Origin: CAJBLF01 sp964545415
Lineage (GTDB): Bacteria > Patescibacteriota > Gracilibacteria > Absconditabacterales > Absconditicoccaceae
Direction: 5' to 3'
Length of the DNA: 27,004 nucleotides
Assembly (NCBI GenBank): GCA_964545415.1
Contig: CAZJFP010000015.1
Location: forward strand, 1 to 27,004
Shown here: positions 16,847 through 25,237 of the stretch, piece after piece
Position numbering within the stretch: the first letter of the stretch is position 1
How the letters are laid out: each line of letters begins with the position of its first letter
Notes under the pieces: generated by a model
The model's database searches: none
Seen by the model: the letters and a program-made list of their open reading frames with translations, nothing else
What the model was told of the DNA's origin: nothing
Program-made: the position numbers and the translations under genes

Positions 16847-16874
16847 ACTATATATATTTTCTACAAAAAAGCAA
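16847..16874 (-). promoter_or_regulatory. Putative promoter of small RNA A
   Basis: Minus strand TTGCTT (16874-16869), 16 nt, TATAGT (16852-16847), about 10 nt downstream of the stop codon of the CAP-domain gene. Same 16-nt spacing as other promoters in the window. Confidence 0.4.
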
Positions 16875-16883
16875 TAGGTTTTA

Positions 16884-17522
16884 TTATTTTCTATCCCAAG
16901 GCATTCTTCATCCAAAAATCAATACTCGATATCCATTACAATACCCAACACCCACTTCCTCAGTATATACTCAAAGAATATTGTTTGCGTGCATGGATGA
17001 TTCCATCCGATCTTTCATGACATAAAACACATTGCGAGGTCCGTTATGAATATTCTCTCATCTAAATAACTTATCGTAATTTTCCTGATGCACCTTTACC
17101 TTGGATGTTATCCCTTCTTTATCCTTATGATTATATCGATTGTTCTTATCCATATATTCAGCATGATTTTGCGCCACTTTATTCAATATCGGGTTCAATA
17201 CCAACGCTTCCAATCACGCTTTTTCCCTCTCTCTATTTATTTCTTCTACCATAACATCTCTAAGCTTATTTATATCCAGACTATCTGCGTTGATATGTAA
17301 ATTTTTTTCATGTTCTTGTAAAGAATCCGTATCATGGCTATCGATTATTTCTTTCTTTTGTATATTTTTTTGGGTATTTTCTTGAGTAGTATTTTGCGAT
17401 AAAGCAATACCTGGTTCTAGGATAGACAAAAAAATAAGATATTTAAAAACATTTTTTATCTTTTGCAATCAATATATTTTTTTTCATCTTTTTTTTTCTA
17501 ATTTATCTGATGAATTTTTCAT
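16884..17522 (-). CDS. Exported CAP/SCP-domain protein
   Basis: 212 residues from ATG 17522, or 194 from TTG 17468. A hydrophobic stretch FKYLIFLSILEPGIALSQ after a Lys-rich n-region is a signal peptide or anchor. A polar Gln/Asn/Glu-rich linker follows. The CAP (CRISP/antigen 5/PR-1, PF00188-like) domain shows EINREREKAGLEALVLNPILNKVAQNHAEYM, YNHKDKEG, RGENI (Gly by UGA), a helix with SSMHANNIL, and YTEEVGVGY..GYRVLIFGG. These are the usual H, E and GENI landmarks. CAP proteins act outside the cell; the biochemical role of bacterial members is mostly unknown. Start choice is uncertain. It lies 35 nt after the 569-residue gene. Confidence 0.82.
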
Positions 17523-17557
17523 ATATTTGATATAGTCATCCAAATAAACATACAAGA

Positions 17558-19267
17558 TTATGATTTTGATTTTAATTTTTCTTTTTCTTTTTCTACCGTA
17601 GCATCTATAGTGGCTATGTTTTGACTTATATAATTATTAATGAAATCGTTTTTCTCCTTATTGATGACATGTCTTCCAGCTAACACATCCGATCATATCA
17701 ATGAGGAACTAAAATTGTCTATCGTCTCTTTTTTACCGTCCAATAAGAGCGTAAGCTGTTGTGAATATTGTTTTGATTCTCCTCTTTTCCACTCTTCCAT
17801 ACTTCTGTTGGTGATTGACTTTGGAATTTTTAAAGAATAATCATTGTCTGCAAGTGGGTATCGTTGGGTCATTCATCTAGCGCCCCTTTTATCACTAAAT
17901 TGCAATATCATATAGCGTGAATTTACAGGATATGTTATTCCATTGATTATCTTGTATTCTTTTGTTTGTGCATTTCATTCATAATATGGGTTTCTTGTAA
18001 TAATAGCGCCTGCGGTTCGATTTAGTGTATTTTCTTTTTCCAAAGGTGCACCTTTCTGTTTTTCCAGCTCAAAAACCATCTCATTTGTCGGTATCTCTTT
18101 CCTTTCCTGATATACTATTTCAGCACTCGTATATTGAAACAATCTGTACATATATTTTTCCAGTACATCGAAATATTTGCTGTCCGCTTTTTTTTCTTTC
18201 ATAGATGTTACCACATCATCAAATCATCCAAAACCTTCAACATTCTGCAAAGCTATCAATCATTCCGATCCTTCGGCAAAATATGTTTCAAGATCGTTTT
18301 TTGCAGGAGGATAAGCTGGTCCCCATTCTGGTCCATATGACGAATATTCCTTATTATCTACCAGAACCTTTTGCCCTGGCAATTGCTCTTCTATGATATT
18401 CTTGTAGTAATTAGATCTTCTTCATAGCAATCCTTTATTATCATCATAAGAAATATTACTTACACTGCTCCTTACGCGAATCTCTATGGAATTAGGATCG
18501 ATATTCGGATTATTTTTTAGTTCATCTATCTTACTAATCAATAGAGGCTTCATATTACTTATCTCATTTTTTATGTCTATTCCCGATTGTCACTTGTAGA
18601 AATATTGAGTAGGCATATCTATAGGATCACCTGCAACCAGTATCGTCTCTGGTTCTCATGCTATCATTTTTTCTGATCATTGCTTTTTTTTCCATCATTT
18701 TAATTCATATTCCGTTTTATTATCCTCATAATCCTTTGCTGATACGGTTATCTTTTCGGTATTGTATTTTTGGAAAATATCGCTCGGTCTGACAAATATA
18801 TTTTCCCACTCTCTCTCTACCTCAGTATAAAAGAAACTCTTGAGTGTCTTTGAATCGTTTTTGTTTTTATATTCAGATTCGCTCATATATGAAAATTGTC
18901 ATTCTCAATCGACATATCTCTTATAAAATGTTGATGTTTTGCCATATTTGTCAGGATTATGCAATTGCATCAATCCAAATGCCACCTCCAGAAACTCTTT
19001 ATTATCCTTCATTCAGAAAGCTTCATCTCCTGTCTTATATCAGATATACAGCAACTGCATCTGTTTCTCTATAAGAAACGCCATCTGTTCTTTTTCTGGG
19101 TTTTGCAATTCAGAAAAATCAAAATATTTTTTGATAATCTCGTTTTTCTGATCTGGATTATTTTTATTTGCTTCCAAAATCGATTTGATGGCATTCATCT
19201 CTCCATCATCCAATTGTTCGTTCGTGGCCTCTTTTCGTTCTATCGGCTGATTTTGTGCTTCTGGCAT
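17558..19267 (-). CDS. Hypothetical protein, 569 residues
   Basis: Not recognised. Continuous only with UGA=Gly. Soluble-looking, with no signal peptide or membrane segment; Lys/Glu-rich N-terminus (MPEAQNQPIERKEATNEQLDDGE) and C-terminus (VEKEKEKLKSKS). Internal landmarks: IFVRPSDIFQKYN, a Pro-rich EYSSYGPEWGPAYPPAKND, LNRTAGAIITRNPYYEG and NGITYPVNSRYMILQFSDKRGARG. No known catalytic motif was identified. Middle gene of a three-gene minus-strand set (111-residue protein, this one, CAP protein), with gaps of 29 and 35 nt, so a joint function is plausible. Confidence 0.8.
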
Positions 19268-19296
19268 GATTGATAATTTAGATAATAAAACTTTTT

Positions 19297-19632
19297 TTAT
19301 AAACTCTTTAACATTTCATCAGGATTCCCTTCACGTTCTCTTTCCATCTCTTCCTGTTTTCTGATGGTCATGAGTATTTCTGCCATATGTTTGATTTTAT
19401 CCTCCGCTTTATCTTTATTTCCCAGCTCTATCTCGGCAGCGATCTCAAAAATCCCTTGATAGATATACACCAAAATCTGTTCGGAAACTATGGTAAGTTT
19501 GCTTATGGTCTTATAGAATAAACTAAACGTCTCATGTGTTGGTTGTAATTGTTTGAGGATTTCAAGGATTTTGTTTTTTCTTGTTTCGTATGGCAATCCC
19601 TTGAAATATTCTACCTGCTTTTTGATATCCAT
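19297..19632 (-). CDS. Hypothetical helical protein, 111 residues
   Basis: Not recognised. Almost wholly helical and charged (MDIKKQVEYFKGLPYETRKNK, then AEIELGNKDKAEDKIKHMAEILMTIRKQEEMEREREG), likely a coiled coil or helical bundle. No UGA codon. First gene of the minus-strand set leading to the 569-residue and CAP-domain proteins; 29 nt before the former. Stop TAA at 19297. Confidence 0.75.
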   Translation of the reverse strand: MDIKKQVEYFKGLPYETRKNKILEILKQLQPTHETFSLFYKTISKLTIVSEQILVYIYQGIFEIAAEIELGNKDKAEDKIKHMAEILMTIRKQEEMEREREGNPDEMLKSL

Positions 19633-19829
19633 CCTTCCAAATTTTAAATGTTAAATTTTGAATTTTAAATTCATATGATAAGTATACTCAGAAATATTTT
19701 CCTGTCAAATTTTTTTGAATTCAAAATTTAGAGTGCAGAATTCAGAATTTATAATCTTTTTAAATTTATTTGCTTTTTAAATTATTTTCAGTAAAATATC
19801 ACCTTAACAACTAAAGTGCTATATTTAAG
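19633..19829. other. Gene-free AT-rich gap with short repeats
   Basis: Intergenic DNA between divergent genes. It holds AAATTTTAAATGTTAAATTTTGAATTTTAAAT near 19637-19670 and CAGAATTCAGAATTTATAA near 19737-19755. These simple AT repeats resemble those flanking the four-helix genes. No ORF or convincing promoter was seen. Confidence 0.5.
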
Positions 19830-19862
19830 TAATTCAGAGTTTAGAATTAATAATTCAGAAAA
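19830..19862 (+). repeat. Left inverted repeat of the four-helix-bundle cassette
   Basis: TAATTCAGA, 13 nt, AATTCAGAAAA. The reverse complement of 20232-20265 has the same two blocks with the same 13-nt spacing; by hand count 27 of 33 positions agree. Confidence 0.7.
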
Positions 19863-19885
19863 TATTTATTTATAAACAGCATATA

Positions 19886-20230
19886 ATGAACCAAAAGATA
19901 ACCGAAAGAACCTTTGATTTTGCTGTAAAAATAAGCAAATATCAGCTTTCTTTGAAAGAGAAGAAATATTATGAGATAGCTTCTCAATTATTTAGATCTT
20001 GAACAAGTATCGGTGCCAATATTTCAGAAGCTCAATCGGGTACCAGCAAAAATGATTTTATCAATAAAATGAATATAGCACTCAAAGAGGCCAGAGAAAC
20101 CATATTTTGGCTAAAATTACTTGAACAATGATTTGACGAATCTAATGAAAATCTACAAAAAGAATGTGAAGAAATAGCTAAAATATTGGTCACTATCATT
20201 AAAAATACAAAAGCAAATATGGAAAAATAG
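19886..20230 (+). CDS. Four helix bundle protein (PF05635-type), second copy
   Basis: 114 residues of the same family as the gene at 12804: RTFDFAVKISKYQLSL, the signature QLFRSGTSIGANISEAQSGTSKNDFINKMNIALKEARETIFWLKLLEQG (two glycines by UGA), and a helical C-terminus EECEEIAKILVTIIKNTKAN-like. Related but clearly diverged from the first copy. It stands alone between two inverted repeats (19830-19862 and 20232-20265), directly in front of dnaJ. The arrangement suggests a small mobile unit of about 436 nt. No transposase is present, so mobility would need help in trans. The molecular function of this family is unknown. Confidence 0.88.
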
Positions 20231-20231
20231 G

Positions 20232-20265
20232 TTTTTCTGAATTCTGCATTTTACATTCTGAATTA
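20232..20265 (-). repeat. Right inverted repeat of the four-helix-bundle cassette
   Basis: Reverse complement reads TAATTCAGA, 13 nt, AATTCAGAAAAA, mirroring 19830-19862. It ends 7 nt before the dnaJ start codon, so it would replace the native dnaJ leader. Confidence 0.7.
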
Positions 20266-20271
20266 CATATA

Positions 20272-21333
20272 ATGGATTTTGACATCAAAAAGAACTATTA
20301 CGAGATACTCGGAGTCAAAGAAGATGCCTCTGCTGAGGAGATCAAAAAGGCGTTCAAAAAAGCGGCTATCAAGCACCATCCCGATAGATGAGGAGACAAA
20401 AAAAAGTTTCAAGAGATGAATGAAGCCTATCAAGTCATCGGCGACGAAAAGAAAAAAGCGCAATATGACGCATATAGGAAGGGTGGCTTTGATCCATCAG
20501 GATTCGGAGGGTTCGGAGGCCAAGGCGGATTCGGAGGTCAGTGAGGATTTGATTTCTGAGATTTTGATATAGGCGATATCATGGGAGGGATTTTTGGCGG
20601 AGGATTCGGCTGAGGATCCAAAAGAAAAAGGGTCCAGGGCGGTGAAGACATCCAAGTAGCCATAGATATCAGTTTCGAAGAATCCTACACGGGAGTGACC
20701 AAAAAAATCGCCTACAGCAGACTCAAAAAAGTCACCGGCGCACAGACTAACACCTGTGAAACCTGCAAGGGACATGGGAAGGTAACCCAACAAGTCAGTA
20801 CACCATTTGGGGTTATGCAGAGCCAATGAGCATGTCCAACCTGTGGCGGAAGCGGAAAAATCTATACCAAAGACGGCAAGATCTTGACGAACGGAGGGTT
20901 GGAAAAAATCAAAGAGACATTGGAAATCAAAATACCTGCAGCTATCAAACCAGGCGCATACATCAAATTTGCTGACAAAGGAGACGAATCTTCTGATCAC
21001 CATATTGGCGACCTCTATATCCAAATTAATGTTGTCAACTCTAGACTTTACGAGAGAAAAGCAGACAACCTCTATGTCAAGGCGAATGTCAGTATCTATG
21101 ATATGGTATTGTGATGAGAACTTACGATCGACCACCCGGAAGGAAAGCTCAAGATCAAGGTACCCAAAGGGACGCAAGTTGGAGACATGATCAAGATCAG
21201 CGGAAAAGGTTTCGGTAGCGGAGGATTCCTCAGCAAGAAGGGAGATTTGTATGTCGTTCCTCAGGTCGATATCCCAAAAAAATTATCCAAAGAGCAGGAG
21301 AAACTACGAAGTGAACTCAAAAAGGCTAAATAA
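20272..21333 (+). CDS. dnaJ: DnaJ chaperone with reduced zinc-finger region
   Basis: Hsp40 co-chaperone that stimulates the DnaK ATPase and delivers unfolded proteins. 353 residues. J domain at 1-70 with HHPDRGGD (HPD at 36-38; the first Gly of RGGD is UGA), then a Gly/Phe-rich region, then C-terminal substrate-binding barrels (GGEDIQVAIDISFEESYTG, KIPAAIKPGAYIKFADKGD, GGELTIDHPEGKLKIKVPKGTQVGDMIKISGKGF). The zinc-binding part has only two CxxCxGxG repeats (CETCKGHG from 162, CPTCGGSG from 188) instead of four, so at most one zinc centre forms. The gene is therefore between type I DnaJ and CbpA-like proteins. No grpE or dnaK is in the window. Confidence 0.93.
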
Positions 21334-21345
21334 CCTATAATAAAA

Positions 21346-21432
21346 GACGGATTGGACAGAATAGATGGATTAGTAAGTGAATATATTCCATCTAATCCAT
21401 CTCAAAATCAATCTAATCTGTCTGATTTTTTT
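21346..21432 (+). terminator. Long hairpin terminator after dnaJ
   Basis: Perfect inner stem GATGGATTAG / CTAATCCATC (21364-21373, 21392-21401) extended by an outer GACGGATTGGA / TCTAATCTGTC stem with G.U pairs, followed by TGATTTTTTTG. Confidence 0.7.
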
Positions 21433-21471
21433 GTCTTTTTCTCTCACAATCGAGGTAAAGACTACTCGAAA

Positions 21472-21501
21472 ATATTCGTTCCTAGGATCGGGTATTTTTT
21501 T
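21472..21501 (+). terminator. Second hairpin with T-run
   Basis: ATATTCG.TCC / GGA.CGGGTAT stem with G.U pairs around CCTAGG, then TTTTTTT. With no gene between it and the dnaJ terminator, it may be a back-up terminator or the end of a short RNA (a CGAG/CTCG hairpin lies between). Confidence 0.45.
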
Positions 21502-21573
21502 GTTGTAATAATTTTTGGTTGTATTCATAATTCGTCATTGGTTATTTGCAATTAAAATGTTTTTGTCCTATCT

Positions 21574-22008
21574 TTGTCAATTTTTTTCGACTTTTGTCCA
21601 TGTACAATCTCTGGCGGAAATGAGCAAGTATCGCACCAAGATGAAGTATTGTTCTACTTATCAGTCGAACTTAGTACTCATTCCTTATGTTTGCATGGCA
21701 ACAAACAGAATCATCTGCTGGAGCTCTGGAGAAATCTGGAGCTCATGCAGCAGACTCCATCATGGTTTATATCTAAGACGCAATGAAAACTTGAAGTATT
21801 GAAATGTTTTCATGACGTCGAAGATATACCGGTGATTTTTGATACAGAAAGTACGAGCGTAAGCGAAGTAATGTATGATTTCAAAAACAATCGGTATATA
21901 CCCACATATAAACATCCATATAGTTCTTGTGTCGCGAAACAGGAACCTGAAGGAATGCTCTGCTCACCAAAGAGCATTCTGGATAGTGTCACCCTTGGTG
22001 ATTGGTAA
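21574..22008 (+). CDS. Doubtful ORF, up to 144 residues
   Basis: Not recognised. The open frame runs from a TAA at 21553 to TAA at 22006 and includes one UGA (21784) read as Gly. There is no ATG near its beginning; the best candidate is TTG 21574, and the next ATG is at 21736. The C-terminal half (EDIPVIFDTESTSVSEVMYDF to LDSVTLGDW) has protein-like composition. It may be a real small gene, a decayed gene, or a long leader of the M23 lipoprotein gene. A strong hairpin (21953-21979) lies inside its last codons. Confidence 0.35.
21953..22000 (+). promoter_or_regulatory. Possible pseudoknot before the M23 lipoprotein gene
   Basis: Stem GAATGCTCT / AGAGCATTC (21953-21961, 21971-21979) with loop GCTCACCAA. 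The loop CACCAA can pair with TTGGTG at 21995-22000, forming an H-type pseudoknot about 40 nt before the lipoprotein start. It could be coincidence inside the doubtful ORF. Confidence 0.3.
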
Positions 22009-22040
22009 ACAAAAGTATAAACAACAAAAAAACACTCGTT

Positions 22041-22988
22041 ATGAAACACTTTGTTCTCTTGGCAGTCCTGCTCCTCATGATTTTGGGAGCCTGCCAAAAA
22101 GAAGATATGTCCTCAACAATGGACGAAATGTCTTCTTCGATCAATGATTCTGTATCAGGATCATCAGACACACTACACCTCAAAGCTGGAACAATTACAG
22201 GATACACAGTATCCCCACGTTTTGGCAGACCCAACTCTACGTATTATTATTTTAAAGTGTATGATGCCTCTGGAACTTTATCGCTTTCGGTAAAACTTTA
22301 TGATAAGGCTTCGGGGACTACCACGTATTATCCTATGACGAAAACGGGAAGCTATTGGACACTTTCCAAAAAAATCTCCACTAACGGATGGTACGATTAT
22401 CGCTATGTCTACACCTCAAATCATGCCGTCATCAATTCTACTACCTACCAACCTCTTTGTAATACCAAAAATGGTTTTAATTCCTCCCCTTATCTTATTA
22501 GTTGGCCATTTGGCGCTGATGGATCAAGTTGGAGCAATAGACTTGGTTGGATAGGTGCTAATGAATCTGGCGGATGTGGAAGCAAACCTGGCGAAGGAGG
22601 ACATTATAATCAAGGTTGTCAGGCTGATGATAGTTATGCTGTAGATTGGAACAAAAACTGTTCTACTCCTTACGCTGACAATGGCGCCACTGTGAAGTCT
22701 CCATTAGATGGGAAAGTTGTACGGATAATGATTAACTCCACCGGATATGGAAATGCTATAGATATAGAACAAGAAAGTTCCAATGGAATTAAATATGTTT
22801 TTCGTATAGCTCATCTAAAATATGCACCGACATTGTCTGTTGGTACATATGTCAAAGCAGGAGTAACAACTATTGGCTATGTTGGTATGTCTGGAGGAAC
22901 CTCTACCGCACCCCACGCACATTGTGTACTTTATAACAACAATGGATCGTGTAAAATCGGTGTTCCTTTTACTTTCAATGCTCAGTAA
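22041..22988 (+). CDS. Lipoprotein with M23-like (LytM) peptidase domain
   Basis: 315 residues. Lipoprotein signal peptide with lipobox LGAC (Cys18), then a Ser-rich linker, a beta-rich middle domain (SPRFGRPNSTYYYFKVYDASG ... WYDYRYVYTSN) and a C-terminal M23/LytM fold: YAVDW (D202 as likely zinc ligand), ATVKSPLDGKVV, IEQ...YVFRIAHLK, GTYVKAGVTTIGYVGMSGGTSTAPHAH (H292, H294). The first zinc-ligand His usual before the DxxxA segment is not obvious. It would act on peptidoglycan at the cell surface. All 34 glycines are GGN and none UGA, whereas the next gene uses UGA for about half its Gly. This points to recent transfer from a standard-code donor. An upstream in-frame TTG (22002) is rejected because ATG 22041 gives a clean signal peptide. 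Confidence 0.87.
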   Translation: MKHFVLLAVLLLMILGACQKEDMSSTMDEMSSSINDSVSGSSDTLHLKAGTITGYTVSPRFGRPNSTYYYFKVYDASGTLSLSVKLYDKASGTTTYYPMTKTGSYWTLSKKISTNGWYDYRYVYTSNHAVINSTTYQPLCNTKNGFNSSPYLISWPFGADGSSWSNRLGWIGANESGGCGSKPGEGGHYNQGCQADDSYAVDWNKNCSTPYADNGATVKSPLDGKVVRIMINSTGYGNAIDIEQESSNGIKYVFRIAHLKYAPTLSVGTYVKAGVTTIGYVGMSGGTSTAPHAHCVLYNNNGSCKIGVPFTFNAQ

Positions 22989-23021
22989 TGAATTCATCTT
23001 GTTTTCATTACCCTACTCTTT

Positions 23022-23054
23022 ATAGGGAAGGTAATTCCTTCCCTATATTTTTTA
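23022..23054 (+). terminator. Rho-independent terminator
   Basis: Perfect 10-bp stem ATAGGGAAGG / CCTTCCCTAT with loop TAATT, followed by ATTTTTTATT. Closes the M23-like lipoprotein gene. Confidence 0.85.
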
Positions 23055-23072
23055 TTAGATAAGCTATACAAT

Positions 23073-24221
23073 ATGAAATATCTTTTTTTGTTTCTTAGTA
23101 TTTTTGTTTTATGACTTAGTGGATGTTCTCTTACATCCGACAAAACGCCTGCTACACCAACAATTTCTTATACAGGATATATATATCCTAACAAAGATTT
23201 TATTGTATACCCTGAATTGAAAAATAAACAGACCTATAATCAGTCAGAATGATTTATCGTTCCTCTGACAGGAAAATTTTCCCAAAATATTCAGATATGA
23301 CAAAACATATTCATAAAAAACGCCACATTAACCTATAGTTGACTTTTTTCTCTCTTACTACCATATACTTTTGATGAATGGGAATATAGCACTTGATTAC
23401 AAATAGAATCATTACTTCTTTTTAGTAAAAAGAATAGTATAAGTATATATATAAATAATGGCTCTTTTTCTACTGAGCGGGGAGATGAAAAAACCAAATG
23501 CGAAGATACTATATGAGAATTTATCAGTAGCACATCAAAAACAATCAATGGGAAAACATTGTATATCAATACCATTAGATATCCCGAATCCTCTTTTCCA
23601 TCCAAAGATATTTGTTTTATACATGATGGTCTTACTTATACGATATCTTCTTCTGACAACAATTTTATCACAAAAATCATACCTTCATTCGTCTTTTTTC
23701 CACAAAAAACGCCTCAAAAACAATCAGAGAACACATGACAATATGCTTTGATTCCACAAACAACCTGAATATATAGCAACATGATTGTTTCATGAAATAC
23801 TTTTGTATACAAAAATCTGTTCAGTATAGCTATTCCTGAACGCTTACAATTTTGGCAAATAGCTCGTCCATCTATGTATACTGTTGATCTCTATCTTACT
23901 GATAAGTTATTCAATGGTTTTCAAATGGATGATATTAGTTTTCTTCATGTAATTGCTACTCCTATTTCTTCTAGAAAAGAACCAACTGAACTTCAAACAT
24001 GTTTAGCTCTTCAAAACAATTACGAACCGAACAGATCAGATATACACACTGGAAAACACACTACCTACTATACGTACGGCAGTTATGACGTTTTTTGATA
24101 TCTTTGGAAACAATGAAATATCTGTTTTTTTGATGATCGTTTTGTCTACAACATTAATGTAAGATTATCTACAATACCTGATGTTTTGAATATTATCAAT
24201 TCTTTCACTTTCCTTGACTAA
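23073..24221 (+). CDS. Putative lipoprotein, 382 residues
   Basis: Not recognised beyond its export signal: MKYLFLFLSIFVLGLSGC is a lipoprotein signal peptide with lipobox LSGC. The rest is beta-rich and polar, with many Ser, Thr, Asn and Tyr and no membrane segment, so the protein probably sits on the outer face of the membrane. By hand count 11 of 21 glycines are UGA, the heaviest use in the window. It starts 19 nt after a terminator and is followed 6 nt later by a second lipoprotein gene, so the two are an operon. Confidence 0.82.
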
Positions 24222-24227
24222 AAAATC

Positions 24228-24986
24228 ATGAAGCACTGGATTTTTCTCTCTTTGTTCTGACTCCTATTTTTTGCGGGATGTGGAAACACGCTTAAAACTA
24301 CCAATCCTGTACCACAAGAAAACGTTTCGTTTGAAACTGCGCTACCACCTGATACCTGATCATATCCTAACCCTAAAATCACCATTCATATATGAACATG
24401 AACAAGGTTAGCAGAATTTTGAAGTAAAGTCGAAAACGAAATCTCTCGGACAGCTAATGAAGAAGACAAACAAAATGGTCGAAAATGGAGTGTAATAAGC
24501 TGATATCTCTATACCTACATCTATGAAGATTTATGAATCAAACTAACTACTTCAGCGCTGTATGATCCGTATTTTTTCAGCAAAACTGATGAACACATAT
24601 ATGGAAGATACCAAAATATGATTTACCATACAAGATGAGGAAACACATGGCGAGGGGATTATATTGCCGTATTTGAAAAACATCCTCAAACATCATTAGC
24701 TCAAGAAATAGAAACCCATCATTTGGGTACGGGATGTAAAATTGAGACTGGGATATTTGATGAAAAAACTACTTATTACCAATCAATGATCGGCTTCGAG
24801 GTTGTCTACATTGAAGATAAGGATCGACAAACTACCTGTATCTATGATACACAATTCCCACAACGCGAAATGCCTTTGGTCTTTGTTATGGATACAAAAA
24901 AACCAAACAAATACTACAAAATAGCAACTTCTGATGGTTGCGCTCCTGGACCATGCACGATATTTGGGGATATAGAATTTTTCTAG
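24228..24986 (+). CDS. Putative lipoprotein, 252 residues
   Basis: Not recognised. MKHWIFLSLFGLLFFAGCGN is a lipoprotein signal peptide with lipobox FAGC. The mature part is polar and beta-rich, with several Cys (HHLGTGCKIETG, TTCIYDTQ, DGCAPGPC) that may form disulfides. Eight of 21 glycines are UGA by hand count, all in the first two thirds. Six nt separate it from the preceding lipoprotein gene. Followed by a palindromic repeat and a bidirectional terminator. Confidence 0.82.
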
Positions 24987-25037
24987 AAATTTATTTTTTC
25001 TTTTTTTAACAAACCATCCCCGACCCCTCACCCTCTC

Positions 25038-25133
25038 ACGTCATTCCCGACCTGATCGGGAATCCAATTGGCTATAGAACAACCCCGCTAAAGATGGGGC
25101 GGGTATGGATTCCCGCTTTCGCGGGAATGACGT
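25038..25133. repeat. ATTCCC/GGGAAT palindromic repeat, copy 3
   Basis: Inverted relative to copy 2: hairpin ATTCCC-N9-GGGAAT, then linker, then ATTCCC-N8-GGGAAT (spacer GCTTTCGC), bounded by ACGTC/GACGT. The linker carries an extra CCCCGC...GGGGCGGG segment of about 20 nt compared with copy 2. Short outer inverted flanks (CATCCCC / GGGGATG) extend the stem, as in copy 2. It lies between convergent genes. Confidence 0.85.
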
Positions 25134-25186
25134 GACCATAAAAAAAGGGGATGACCATGTAGTACATACGGGGCAAGCGTAACCAT

Positions 25187-25220
25187 AAAAAAACCTCCTA
25201 ACCAAGGAGGTGATTTTTTT
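25187..25220. terminator. Bidirectional terminator
   Basis: Stem ACCTCCT / AGGAGGT with loop AACCA, preceded by an A-run and followed by seven T, so it can end transcripts on both strands: the lipoprotein operon (+) and the SLH-like gene (-). Confidence 0.8.
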
Positions 25221-25237
25221 GGTGGTATGTTGGTCTA

